64,000 bases of DNA, from contig JAQGEQ010000078.1 in NCBI GenBank assembly GCA_034620365.1, positions 248,001 through 312,000 on the forward strand, read 5' to 3'. The number at the start of each line of letters is the position of its first letter. Position 1 is the first letter of the stretch. This stretch comes from Pegea sp. RAD2-039 (Eukaryota > Chordata > Thaliacea > Salpida > Salpidae). Of this stretch, positions 13,801-28,800 are shown piece by piece. A model generated the notes under the pieces. It ran no database searches. It was not told the DNA's origin and saw only the letters and a list, made by a program, of their open reading frames with translations. The translations under genes were made by a program, and so were the position numbers.

Positions 13801-16800
13801 GGAATGTAGGTAGGTTCATCACTTTTTTTTGAACTTTTTACCATTTCATATCCTGAAGGTTCGATAAAGATTGGGGAAGCCCCGTTAGGAGTCTCAGAGT
13901 CTTCACTGCCAGCAGATAGTGCTTCTAAATCTCCTAAATGCCTGCAAACAATAGATATATTATATTAAATTGAAAACTTTATGATTGATGAGCAAGATTT
14001 TACTTTACATTAGTCTTACAAAAAATCTGAATGCATCAAAACCTAGTAGAAAGATTTACTTCTCCTTGTGAGGTTATTTATCTGTCTTAATTTTGTTATC
14101 ACTTGGAACATGAGACTTTATTATTCAAACATACTCAGTCAATAATCCAGTATAAGGAAGAGCTTCCAGAGATTCCATCGTTTCGTTTTCAGTGACTTTT
14201 TGAGGATTCATATACCCTAATTGTTCATTGAGGGTTTGGACTTGTTCCTATAAATCAAATACAATTGTGTAAAATAGCAATAAAGAAAAAGATAAAAGTC
14301 GTTTCGTTCATGTGACAAGATGAACCTTCGATTGTTCAATAAAATAATAGATAACTGTTTTGTAGAAACCGTTTGGAAATCTTTGAATATTTTCGATATA
14401 ACTTCTGACAACAACGAATTTTCTTTCATTTAAATTTTATTAACTTCTAACTCAAAAATAATTTTACTAACATTTGGAATAATTTTATTTTAATTTCAAA
14501 AGTTTCCTCTACTTCTACAAGATCCTGTAATGACCAAGTGGCTAATAGGATTAGTTTTCGTTTTAGATTTAGGTTTAGGTTTCAACTTTTTATACTTATT
14601 AATCAATTAAAGAAATCTCAGCTTTGTTTAACTGTTGAATGTAATTCAAATTTACTTGTAACAGTTAATCTGTCTATTTCCCGCTGTTGTAACTATTACT
14701 TTGCAATTTATTTTTACTTTCTTCGATAATTAGGCTGTAAATTTATTATTTTATGTACTTTGATAGGAATTTGAAAGGTTAAATCATGAGACCGAGGAAG
14801 CACTTGTATTAGTGGTTTTATAAAGTTGGCAGATTAAGTGATGTTAGGTAACAAAGGAAATGTCAAAACCTCAAGATTTCTGTAATTAATCTCTCTCTAA
14901 ATAAGGCAGGTGCTCAAAATAAAGTGAATAACCTTAAAACATATAAATATGTTGATAGAATAAACCAGATTGAAGCTTATTTACAGTTGAGAAGTCAATT
15001 TTACAATCTAAAGAAAAGATCTTGGAGTAAACGTTGAAATAAACACTGGTTTATGCATCATTACAACAGATCAAAAAGACCCTTGAAAATAAAACCTGGA
15101 TTTGAACTGAGGTTAAAATCCAATTGTTTGTACATTGTTGCTTCAAAGCATTTATAAGCTGGTTGAAGTGTAGAAGAAAAATCAAGAAAAGAGGTGCCAA
15201 GGCTGTTTAGATCCGAACGTTTACATGTCAACATAAATATAAAAGAGATACACTGAGATCACTAGTTGATAAAGATCATATGATCCGGCTATATCAGAGA
15301 TCAGAAAATATAACTTCAAGTTCATTTAAAGGACGCGTTTTTAGAAGATTGTACTTCACAAAAAAGTATTATTGTATATAAAAGAGATTTAACTTAAATG
15401 GCATGTTTAAACTTGAAGTATTCAGTCTTTAAACACTCTTATTGTTGCTCGAAAGAACATTTGAATTAGAAGAACAATTATGTTTTAAATTTTACTTTAA
15501 CAATAAAGATAGGAAGTTGGAATCAGCTGTGGGAACTTTTGAGTCTTGGTAAGAGTAGATAAAAGAGTTGGCAGAAGCAACTTCAGTTAAAGTCTTAAAC
15601 TTTTTCAACGCTTATTGTAATATAAAAAAGTTTCTGTTTGAACAGCTTTGCGGCTTTTAATAAAAATATTTTTTGGCAGTAAACTAAAGTCAGGTAAAGT
15701 CTTTGATCTAAAGTAAAGATAAAGAAAAGTTGTATCATCATTTTCAGATGGATTCATCGTGAGGATACAGATCACTGAAAATGACAAAGATGTGGTGATA
15801 AGTAGAAAGGAGGAACTGGTTTTGTGACGTAATTGCTTTGAGACAAGACAGTAAAATCAGAAAAAGTCAGAAATGAAAAGATGATAAAATCCCCTTCAAT
15901 CACTTTTTTAGACATCTAAGAAGTGTAAATGTCAAACAAAAACAAGTTTATAATGCAACTATAAATTTTCAATTGTCCTCTGGTCTTTAGATTATCTGAA
16001 GAAGAGAACTGAAGCGTGACGAATCACGCAGCTAAATTTTTATGCTTCACTAAACACAAACGGCAAATGCTAGTGAAGATGATTTTGAAGACATCCTTTC
16101 GTAAGCGTTGCAAAGCTGTAAAAAATTTACCCTGTTTCATCATCGGAATTTTACTATGACATCATGATCAGTTTTATTTTCATATCTCGATATGATAACA
16201 AAGCTCGTATTGGTAAACTTCCTCGTTGATCAAAACTGAATGAGACACTAATTTATTCAAATTTCATTACAAGTTGAAGAATTGATTAATCTCAAACTTG
16301 TTTTCGAGCTTCTATTTTTTCTCTTTTAATATTGTTCTCTTTTAAGAAAAAAAAAACAATTTATTTATTCGCTTGCTTTTTAATGAAACTTTTATTAATT
16401 TGGTTTTATGCAATTAATAATTTTACTTTCTAATCAAAAGGTTGTAAACTATTTAGCAAAAAAAGTAAAAAAATTTGATTGAAAGACATTTATTTCCGCT
16501 ACAAACTTTCTATTTTCCATATTGAGGTTTCTTTCATCATTTTAATTGTACAATTTGACGCTTGGGGTTACTTCAAAGAATTTGATTTTGTAGATTAAAT
16601 ACTTTAGAAAAGAATGAATTTTAAGATTATTTTTAAACTTCTTGTCAATGAAGCTATCTTAGACTCAATTTTATGCGGATTTAATGTAATTACTAAAATA
16701 TTTGTTGTAAATCGTTTTACAAAAAGCAAACATGTTTAATGATTACAAATTACCAAATGTATACAACAATCTTCAATCTGAATTTTAGTTTTATCCAAAC

Positions 16801-19800
16801 AAACTTCAGTCTTGTGACAGGAAATTATAAAAACAAAGTTTTCGAAAATTTTAAGCCAAGAAAAAATATAGTTTGCTGCAAATTCATTTCACAAATACTG
16901 CAGCAAAATGTTGAATCAATCAAATTAAAATCAACTAAACGTAGATTTGTAGAAATCATCTGAACAAACAATATTCGTGTAGTTGAAACGAATCACTTCT
17001 TTCAGACAGATAGAAACAGATTTTCTGTGTTTTTAATTATAAACAGAACAATAGTCAAAAATTGAAATTACTTTTGTTTGTAAACCAAAGAATCAAAAGA
17101 TAATGAGAACAACTTTGAAAAGTATTTTTCAACACGTATTTTGAGGCTGTTCATCTGTAACTGTTGAGAACATATTCTATTTATCTTTTATTCTGTTTGT
17201 CTGTATTTTCTTAAACATTTTAATTTTGTTATTACAACACATAGTAAAACAGATCAGTTTTCGAAAATATTGTACTAATATACGCTTAGTCAATAAAAAA
17301 CATCTTTAATTGACGCTTTTTAAAATCTAGTGTGAAAATTTGGTTAAGAAAGTAAACAAACTGAAAGATGAGAAGCAGACATAAACATTAAAGGATATCT
17401 ACATCAGTTGTATTTCCTTGTTTTGTCAAGCCTTAAAGAATATCTTTTTTGAGCCCAATATACTGTTTATTGATATTTTGCAAAACCTGGAACGATACTA
17501 CTGAATATAATTTGTACTTTTTAACAAGTGAAGGAATAAATTAATTTCGGCAAATACCACTGAGAAGCAGCACAAGTTTTCTTTTGCTTTTTTATTTGTA
17601 TAGCAGGTTGAAAATGCCTGAAAATTTTTCCAAATTAAGCCAATAAAAGCTCTCCCAAAATAAGTCACCTGACTTAATTGTGAAAATTCTTTAGCAAATT
17701 TTTACGCAAATTCTCACAAATTTATTCAATTAGTTTTTCTGATGTCAATAAATTATCTATCAATTCTCTAAATTTTTTGTGATCTTCAAATAATTAAAAT
17801 AGTAAAATGGTACTAATCATATATTTCGTAAATTTTCGTAGTTTTTATAAGTATTACAAAGCAACCATAAAAAAGTTTAAGTTTATTAAAATATTGAAAT
17901 CATTAACCCTATTGAGTTATATATTCGATTGAACAATTCTTCCTATCGATTAATTATTAAAAGCTTGAGTTGTTTTGGATAATAATAGGTGCTAACAAAT
18001 ATAAGGTCAAGGTCAAGTTTGTTTGTTTGTTTACTGGGATGCTACCTAAAGTCATCAGTTTGTAGCTTCAAACATTAAACCGAAACGGCAAACAAGAAAA
18101 TAGTTCATGTATGAGTTACCAAAGGGAAATTATCAAATTGAATATTTATAAACTAAGCATCGGTAAATCATAAAACAAATAATTAGCTTAAGAAGAAAAG
18201 TCGGGTTCGTAAATATCAGATGATATTTACCAAAGTTTTCAATTTCATTATGTTAAGTTTACAAATATAAAGAAAAATTTACTAAATTTCACGTAAAATC
18301 ATTAATTTTTACGAGAATTTAACAGCGTTATCAGATATTTAACAAATCAAACAAAACTTTTAGGCATTTAATGGCTTCTTGTTTGTTAATTAAGTCGTTT
18401 TGTGTCTTATGGTTTGTAATTTGTAGATGAAAAAAATACATCACCGATCAATTAAAAACTTTGTAATACAATGCATAAATTTTAGTTAAAAATGAATTTA
18501 CATCAAAAGAACTTTTTAAGCTATATTTTATGACAAATAGCGTTTATTAAAATTTCTTAGTTTTAGATAAGAAATCAGATTTGCTCTACAAAAGTAGCAA
18601 ATAATTAAAAACAAATATCAAATTTTCGATAAAAATAGAACAACAGTGAGACAAGCTGCTGATTCTTTCTGAGGTATGCCACAAAAAATGTTATAATAAG
18701 AAGACGAGGACAGAACTAATCTTTTATAGGATGATCAAAACCAGATTCATCTGATGGTATGTCATTTGAAACCGCAAATTCTTATATGCGGTTTCAAGTA
18801 GAGATTTAAATAAATGTAGATCATTTGTGCAGTCATGAAGTCTGAAGGCTGCAAATAAAATACATTTTTTGCTATATTTCAATCAAGACACTGTTTTATG
18901 CATTTCAAAGAGTTTGTTAAACCGGAAAACTGTCTACAAAACATTGTCAAATCAAACTAATAATAAATTATCAATTTTCTTGGTTTCTTTACAATATAAA
19001 TGCAGTGCAACATATTTGCTATAATCTATTCACGAATAAGTCTTTTTGTTCAAAATGTATTTTATCTTAATAACATGAAGGTTCTTTAATAAAACTCAAT
19101 CAAGCTATTCTATTCGCTTATAATAAAAGGTTTCGAAACTCTAAGTGGGTGGTAATAGAAATAGCCAACATGATTAGTAATTGGTTGCCTGACTGAAAAG
19201 TTTGAATAATTTCATATAAATGTTTCAAACTACTAGTTGCGAGTCACCAATTGAATTCTTTCACATAAAGTGTTTTCTACATGAAGATCTTTAAAGAAAT
19301 ATAATAATTCTCAGAGCTCAAAAATAAATGATTTGAAACTACTTGTTATTGTGTTCTATTTGTGTTATTAGATAAGTTCTTGATGTTCAACTAAACATAT
19401 GATTTCAGCTTCAAACATCTTATTTTTCAAAAATTGTTTATAATCAGAAAATTTTGAGATAAAACAATATTGTCATCAAGTATACGTCCAACAATTACAG
19501 CCTGACTTATACAAGATATTTGTAGAAAAAATTTGTTTTCTATTTTTCTTTAAAAAATTCAGAAATTAAATTAGAAATAAAAACTTTTGGATTTTTAATA
19601 ATCATCATAAAAGTATTTTTCTGAACGTTTTTTAGTATTTTCAACATTAGCACTTTTATCTACACAAGCAGTATCATGAAATCGTTGTTCAAAAGCGATC
19701 TGAAGCTATTTTTTGTTACGCTCTATGCTACCAAGTATGAAAATACATCTAGTAGAAAGCAAGATGTACATACCACGTTGTTTTTTCAACCATCAAGTTG

Positions 19801-22800
19801 CTTTAAAGGTTGATTGGTTGTTAAGATGATGGAAAAGTTAACAAAGTTCAAAGACCCAACAATCTATAGTATTACAGACATAATCTGTTTGTTACTTAAA
19901 TTTTTCTGTGAAATTTCCCTTTTTAGTCATTAACTTGAGATGAAATTGATTAAATGTCAATCATTTTGCAGACTACATACACCTGCGTTTGACAAATTGT
20001 CCGGATTGTGAACAGCCTCTGAATCATCAAAGTTGATATTATGCATATGTAAACTATGTTTTACTTTATAAAGTCTTTTATCTCTGAATTAAGTTTCATC
20101 TTTATGTTAATGTAACTCTACTCTATATAATCTTCTTTTTTATCTTGATTGCTCATTTGCGGTCTTCCTTGTATTCATCAAATTACAGCAGCAGCTACAT
20201 TTTCAGATTTCAGTGAAATATTTCGAAATAAAATTTATCTTCATTTAAATCACGTTACAATTGAGAATTATTTTTAGTGAAATAGTATCTAACATCATTT
20301 TCTACATCATAACATAAATATCAATCATATTTTTGTTCCCTGTCATCTGCTTTATCACTTTTCAATAGTTACAAACATAGTTTTGATTGTTGTTTTATAA
20401 CAAGCACAGTTGAAAATGACTTTAGTTGAATCTTCAAACTACACTCAGCTATTTTTAGCAAACACTTAATCATTAAATAATTTCAATTTGTAGAAATTTA
20501 CAAAAAAAGTCTGTGATTTGATGTTAGAAGGTAGGAACTAACAAAAGTGAGGCAAAGACAGTTTCTAACGATTGTTAGAGATTTCAATTGTATTCGTTCT
20601 ACTTGATTAGCTTCTTCTTCCGGCTTTCATATAATCTCACTTACAAAAGATGTTTCTGCTATCATCAATCGAGTCAAAGTTGTTCAAGTTTTTTACTACA
20701 ATTAATCAAAGACTTAATTTTTGTAAAAGTTATATGCTTCAGTAGCTATGACAACGTGCTTCAATTACTGATGATGCTGATGTAAGAAAATATCACTAAT
20801 TATCATAAGTTGAATTTTATGGGTATGTTCACTCAGGAAAATTTTTAATATACTAGCATCACGTGATCAGTAGCAAAACCGATTTTTACTCATTCACTTC
20901 AAATAGTGCCAAATGAGACGCCTGCTATTCGTTTTTTGGTCACTTTATACGGTCAAAATGTATCAAAGTTACCGATATCTTTCATGTCTACATCACGTGA
21001 TTCATTATGTCGATATTGGTGGTTTGGACTGTCTTAATGTTGAAATAATATGAGCTTGAAGTGGCTTACTTAGTAAAGGTTTGAAAGTAATGACTAAATT
21101 TGTCAAATATTTTTATTTTTAAATCTTTTGTTGGGATACTTAGCAGCCTGAAAATACGTCAGGACAATAATCTTTTGCTGAAAGATTTCCGCTTATGCGT
21201 ACTTAACAATTTTCTAAAAGAAAAAGAAAGCTTTTATAGACAAAATATCAAATTTTGAGCTTTTTCAACGATCTTTTCAATCATATAATTTAAAAGTATG
21301 GTGAGTGTCCATAAAAGTTTTTAGGAAAAAAACTTCAGAAAAATGAAAACTATCAAATTTAACTTTCTGTACTTGTAAGTTTTTGATTGTATTTATCTTC
21401 GTAGGACAGATAAAACATTGGTTAGCTCTTAATACCAATTTTTTAACAAACTAATTGAGAAAATCAGAATGTATACATCAAATAAATCAAAACTTTGTTA
21501 CTTTCTTGCTAGCAATATTTTCAACAAACTTTAACCCATTAAAGTTACGATAAACATCAGATAAATAAAAAAAACTTTTTTGGCTTACTTTTAATTCTGA
21601 AATATCTGCAGTGTTGTTCCTGGCCGATTCAAAAGTATTAAAAAACCGGAGATCTTGTGTTTTTTGATGTCTTTCAATATCTTCGATACGAAAGAGAACA
21701 TCATTTTTTTGTCTGTGTAACATCATCAAAAAGTGATTAGTGTTTGACAGTTGCAAATTATTAAAAGTTTATACTTGAATTAATTTACTTTTAAAAGTCT
21801 TACTAATCAATTTAAATGATAAAGCAATTTTATTTTTGTTTTGTGGTGCTCATCAAATAAACAATTTCAAAAATTAAAAGTTCACAAAAATTTTTGAGCA
21901 AATATTTTAGATTTTTTATTAATGAAATCATACATATAAAGTACTAAGCAATGTTTTGATTTTGAGGTACAGTAATTCTAAACTTTTTAATAACGTTTTA
22001 TATCATCGAATATTTCAAGAAAATATTTTAGCTTATAACACAAACAAGAAAAATATATAGATGGAAATACCATGGCAGATTACGAAACACGTTTTCAAGT
22101 TTAACACAAGCATTAGAAATTGAAAGAAATAGTTACAGATTATGTTAAACCAAAGTGTTAAAGTGTTAAAAAATAATTAGTTTAATCAGATTACATCGAT
22201 AATAATTAAAGTAAGGATAATTCTTGTAACTACATAATTATAGTTTTTTAAGCTAAATGTTTTTTTAGCCCTGTGTACTATAGAAAGAAAAACTTGTCAA
22301 TATTTAATAAATTTAACCATGAACTTGGTTGTACCATGCTTACGGTGAAAACATTAGTCAAAGAGCTAGAATATTTTTACGTTAGTCGTACTTAAGGCAT
22401 AAAGAATTCACAAAGCTACCAGAAGTTTCAGTTTAAAATGATATAGCTAGACATGCAGCTAAATAGTTTTTAAGTATTTTGAAAGCATAACTTCATTAAA
22501 CCTCAATAAAGCAGTTAATGAAATCAAATTGTTGGTTCCACATAAAAGGATTTATTAAGAACAAGCTTGACTTTCATATTTTGTTTACATAAGACTGTAT
22601 GGAGAAAAGGCAACTACTACTGCAATTATTTAATTTATGAATTAAAGTTTACATGACTATTTGTTTTCAACAATGTAAATGAAAACTAAACCCATTAAAT
22701 AGTAAACAAAGTCACAATAGTTCATAATTGTTGTTCTCTTTTTGAAATTTCTAAGAATTTCACATCATTATTGTGGATATAAATTTTATTTAAGAGAACA

Positions 22801-25800
22801 ATAAATACAAATACTATAAAAACTGTTTAACAAACGAGTACTTTGTTTAAAGAACACTAAACAAAGTTTTAAGAGTTGGGTTTAAAACTGAAAGATTTTA
22901 TAGAATGATCAGTGATTTTTCTATTTTTATTCCACTCTAAATCACACGATTTTTTAAAGAAGAATTAACACTTTCAACTTAAGCATATACCAAGAAAAAT
23001 CTTATATCAAGCTAGTATGATCTCATTGGCAAATTTATACGCTGAATTTGATCAACTAGTATCACCAATGACTACAATAAAATCCTTGTCGTTTATTAAA
23101 AACTATTTAGGATTTAAACTTAAAAAATGCTTCAGTCTTTCAAATCTTTTTTTTTAAATGAATGAGTTAATACTTTTGTGGTTATTTAGAATCTCGAATT
23201 AAAGGAGCTTTTTGTATGATAATAAGCACCGTTCAAGTTTTTCAAGAGTAGTATGAGTTGATGATAGAAATATTTAGCACTTTGTTACTGCTTTGTAGAG
23301 TAGATAGCAGTATAAGCACATTTTCTTGACGTAAGTATCTTTATTTAGTTGAATAAAACCTTGATACAGTCTATATTTTTAAAAAGAATTATTTTCAAAT
23401 ATGATTTTTTGATGATATCCGTAATTCCTTAACTTAGATTAAATTATAAATAGATTAAAGAAAACGAAAAGTTCATTTTCAATGAAAGCAAACTTTTCAT
23501 TGATGTTGTAATTGAGTTTTTGTAAAATGTTTTGAGGTTTTCAGGTTTACTTATATGAAGTACCTGTGGGTTCTTAACTCAATTATGGGAATTGTTATAT
23601 TAAGCGAGAAGTAAGTATGTTAGATGGATAAATAATCGGAATACTTCTAAATACTTTTATTGATCAAAATGCAAGATGTGTAATTGTTTGATTAATTTAC
23701 TAAAAACTTTCGTTGGAAACATTTTGAGGTTTACAGATAAGCTAAAGCCACAAATATGTTGAAAGAAGAAATTGATTTTGAGCTTATTAACATCTACAAC
23801 TGAACATGCACAAGCATATGTTAGTACAAAGTAATTCTACGAAAAGAAACTAGTTTTGCTACAACTACTGAAAGCATTTCTAACTTTCTAAACTGACTGA
23901 TTTGTTCAACAAACCTGATGGTATAGTTAGCACCTGGGAATAATCGCCGGAAAGGTTTTGAGGAATAGGACCCCTGATGATAATAAACTTTATGAGTAGA
24001 ATATCTCTTCGTTCCTTTTTGTTCCACTTGACTGCATATTACAAATAAATGACCACGTGACTATAACCTTTCTACTGGTGGCGATTTGAACAGTCACATG
24101 ATTATCACAATGGTATTAATGAGTGGGTAGAGATTGCTGTGTTTGGTTTTCTAATTACTTCAAAGTATTTTTTGGCAATTTTAGAATCAAATCTTCTGGA
24201 TTCTTCATCTGATGAAGAACAATTTTGCAAGATTTTTTTCTAAGCTAAAAGTTTTTAATTCATAAAATTCCAACCAGAATTTTTCACCAGCTGGATTTTA
24301 ATTGATTTTTATGAAAGATGTTAATATGGGAGTTTGCAGGTGGTATTTCAAATAGCTTACAATTCGCTATAAAAAGACACAATCTGTGATTTCAAGATAT
24401 GAGCAGACTTACTTGTTAAACTCCCCGATATGTCTTCGTAGATTGAAACTATGATTAGTGTTGTTTTTCTTCAATCGAACATGTGAAGCTTGCAACTTTC
24501 TCAATTCATTCTTTGCTTTTGCAATATCTTTCCAAATTCTTCGGTGCTCTGAACGACTGAAAATTAAAAATATTATCATAGTTTTTCAAAAAAGTTTAGA
24601 CTGTAATTAAAACAACAAAAAGGAAAAAAAATTCAAATAACTTTAGAAGCAGAGAGGTCAGTTGAACAAACATTACTCTTCTTTTTGTTGTCAGTGGCTA
24701 ATGAGTTTTTATTCGGTATATCAAAAGCATTAAAAATGAATCAAGCTCTTTAACTTTCAAAAGTTGAAGATAAACTACTTCTGGCACAACTATTAAGCAA
24801 ATTAAGTTCATCAAACAACCAAAATCCACTTAATCATGTCTTAGTAATTAACAAGTGATTCAATCGACAATTTAGTTTAAAAGCTTAATAGCTTGATAAG
24901 GAAAAGCATTTAAGTTTCTTAAAAGCTGTATGCAAAGCGAGAAGTTGGTTATGTAGATACGTGTCTTCACATATTTATCTTCCATCACCATGTCGCAAAG
25001 CTAATCCAATTTACCTGATGACATTAGTAGAAGCAAAAGAAATACTGGGAAAGGTAAATACTGGCCAATCAGTAAGCTTTTTGGATTCTTATTCTTTACG
25101 TGGTTATTCGTCTGTATAATGTCAGCTGATTCTTCATGAGAAAAATCAACAAAAGTTAAACAAAGAGAAGTTTCAAAAATCTATTTTAATGCAAGTTAAT
25201 CAACAGAAAATAGCCGAGATAGTGAAACGAAGTTATATTCTGAGGTACTACTTTTGTTGTGAAATTGTGCTTGGATATAATTTAGTGATAATTGTAGATA
25301 TGATGATGTGACTCTAATTTGATCATTTAAAAAAGATTAATCTGTTGGATATAACGAGAAAGATTTTGAAGATAGCAATCTCACTTCAAGTAGATTAAAG
25401 GCATCTTTATACAATTCTAATTGAGCTTGTCGCTATTCAAAGTAGTTATTATAAAGAGGCCTCCCACCCTAATCGTCCGGTCGCCGTTTTAAAGATGAGC
25501 AAGAACAACTAGAGGAGGATTAGCGACTACTAGTATTAAAGTGCAGAAAAGTCCTGTTTTTTCTCTTTGATTTCAAGATTATTTTAGAAGTATTTTGATT
25601 GATAACTAAGTTGTAGCTGATGATGTATCTGCAAGGGTCTTTCACTTCTTATTTACTTGTATTATTATTTCAGAGAAATTTATTTTCGAAAATTCCAACC
25701 ATCTAGAATTATACTATTAGTATCCTCAACAACTAAACTGATGTACTCCCAGAAAAAAAGCTTGATTAAAGTTTGAACCTATTTTTAAACTAGTTGATAA

Positions 25801-28800
25801 GAAGTGAACAAATTGATGAATGCTTCTGACAAGTCTTCATAGAATAATTCAATTAATTGTTTCTAGCAGCTGATCTGATGTCAATTGAATAGCCTTTAAA
25901 TATTGGTGGGAAAATAAGCTATGGTTAAGTTACTATGGTCAAAGGTTGCTGACCATTTGGTTTATTGTCCAGCTTATTAAAGGCACGTGTTGGTTCAACT
26001 CTCCATGTGCATTTAATCGTGTTCGTAAATCTGTTTGATTAGATTAAACTGCAGAGTCTGAGAGCTTGCTTATCATTACTTGTCATTATCCCAATGATGA
26101 ATTTTTAAGATTTATATCAAAGTTTTATTGTGGTGAGAAACTTTTAGAAAACTGGAATTATTTTAAATAAAATTTGCTGACTTTTTACAAAATCAAATAT
26201 TTTTAAGATAAAAGAATAAAAAACTTTTAAAAATTAGCTTTTTAAAAAAATTTACCGCAGAAATTTAATCTTTATCAATTTCATTTATACTTTATTTAAA
26301 AAATGATTCTTATAAGAACTTTATTTTAACTCTGAAAATTGGCTTGTTTTTTAAATTGTTATTCACTTGTTTAGCTAACAGCTAAGCATCATTCTTGGCT
26401 CCACCTGGAGACTCTTATAGCGGTTGATCTACTCAAAAACACCTCTTAATAAACCGAACTTGGTGTGATACATTTTCCGGAAAAAACCAACAAAAGAACA
26501 AGTACTTAAATACATGAAGAGAATACGTAACAAGCCAGCTTACCTTCTTTGTCGATGAGAATTGAGTGTATTGTGTAATGCTCTGACCTTTTCTTTCATC
26601 TTAGGCATAGAAACTAGAAGATTGTCCTGTTTGTCTAATGTCCTGCCATCGGCAGTGGTTGTGGGACCTTGTAGTAGTTTACGGTTTTTCATCATTCTAT
26701 AAATGAAATTAGATTGATCAAAACTTTGATAGAATTTCAATATTTGAAAATATTCAGCCCATTTGATTGAGATGTCAGATTTGATGTTTCCTTAAACAAA
26801 TCGAAAACAAATTTCGATATTTTGGAAGCCTGAAGGGAAACTAGCTGTCATGTAATTTCCTTTTTTACTTTTGAAGTATTTCACTGCCAAGTAGTTTATA
26901 ACACCTTGCAACTTGTTCGATTATTATTTGTTAAACGCAACATGTTCATTGTTTGGAACAGAAACAACCAACTTACAGTTCGATTATTTCGAATAATATT
27001 TTCATAACGTTGTGTGTTGTCAACATTTATAATTAATAAAAAGAATTTAATTTGAATTTTTATGGTTTGTGGGTTCTGTATAGATGACTAAAAATGTTCC
27101 TTCAAGCCTCAAAACAGAATGAGGTTCAGAAAAACAAAACTAAGGAACATAATATTTTTTATCAAACAAATAGAAATTCTTTTTATTTTTCTTAATGAGT
27201 ATTTGCTCATATCTCTTAATTACGATAAGGAAGTTCTTATATATTTATTTTTAGATTAAAATGATAATTTTTCGAATATCAAGATTATCTTTAGCATAAG
27301 ATTATAAATTCATATATAAAAAGTTAGAAAATAGTTTACTATCTCAAATTAAAATCTATGCTTTATTCAATTTGTCTAATAAAAGTATTTGAAAAGCTTT
27401 TAATGTTATTATTGAGCGAATGTTACTTTTAAATCTGTAAATATTTGATTTTGTAAATGAATATTCAAAAAGTATTTTGAAAATAACAAAAACTGCTATT
27501 TAGCTTATTTTCATCCGAATATAGTCACGTGTTGCTGATACTTATCATACAAACTTTCAAAAACCAACATTTACAAACATAACAGCAGATTTTTGGTAAA
27601 GTGTTTTCATTTTATGATCATGTTGATATACTTCATAGCATTTATGAGACTTCACCCCTTTTCGAAATTACAAAAACCCCTTTCTCCTATAAATTAATTT
27701 ACTTTATGTTGTTTTTGCTTCTGATCCTAGACAATCTAGCTTATATCTTTTTTTTTAAATGAAATGATATTTTGAATTAAATTATCGATTCTTACTAAGT
27801 CTTTGAAAGTTTATCGGGATTGTAAACATTTCAATCAAGCTACATTTCTACACGAGATAAAAAGAGTCGAATTGTTTGCACCAACATTGCATTCTTAGAT
27901 TGCTTTTTCTACAATTCTAAACTATTTACTCTAATAACTAAACTAGTTTACAGGAAACAAGCATTATTCTACAGCAAAATAAATTAAGAGTTCATCAAAT
28001 AAAATGATATTTGATGATAATCTGACAATAAATACATTTACTGCTTAACATTTTATATACTCTCTAAATATACCTGTTCATTTTAGCATTCAGAAGCCAT
28101 TGTTGTCTTCTATTCGCCCTTCTGTCGGCGGCTTCTGTTGTTGCGTTCACTCGATTTTCTGGAGTAACTTCAGGTTGGTGTACTCTTTCAACAGAAGCAA
28201 CATTTGGATGAACAATTCCTTTGACAAAAAAAGTTGCTTAAGGTGATTTTGATAGTTGTCAAAACTAGTATTTGTTGTGATAGTTTTGGTTGAAGCTTTA
28301 AAGAAAAAAGAACAAAAGAAAAAAACATTTTGTCATGGTGTAAGACGACTCGCTTGAAAAGATAGAAAGGAAAAAGGACAACAATCTAAATGTGTGACAA
28401 TAAATAGAACATGTGAGGAACTTGAAGCTTTCTACAAAGAAATAATGCTGCAAAGAAAGACTGTTTGCAGAAATAGTTGTTATTGTGGGAGTAAAAAAGT
28501 CATTTGTAAGAACCGCTGTTTAACTTTGGAATTTATCTCCAGGCCCATTCATTCAACTTAAACTTGTAAATACAACTTTGACAAAAACTTGGTAATCAAT
28601 GAGTTAGAAGGAAACTAGACTTGAGCACGTGGTTTTATTAGTTATTAAACTTGATGTTACATAGAAAATGTCTTAGACCTACATTAAATTGTTGGACAAA
28701 TTTCACAGTTAATAAAAATGCTATTTGTGTTTGAAAATTCGTTGAAGTCTACCGAGAAAACCGATGATTTTGCACTAATATCTGTACTTAACTTCGATTT

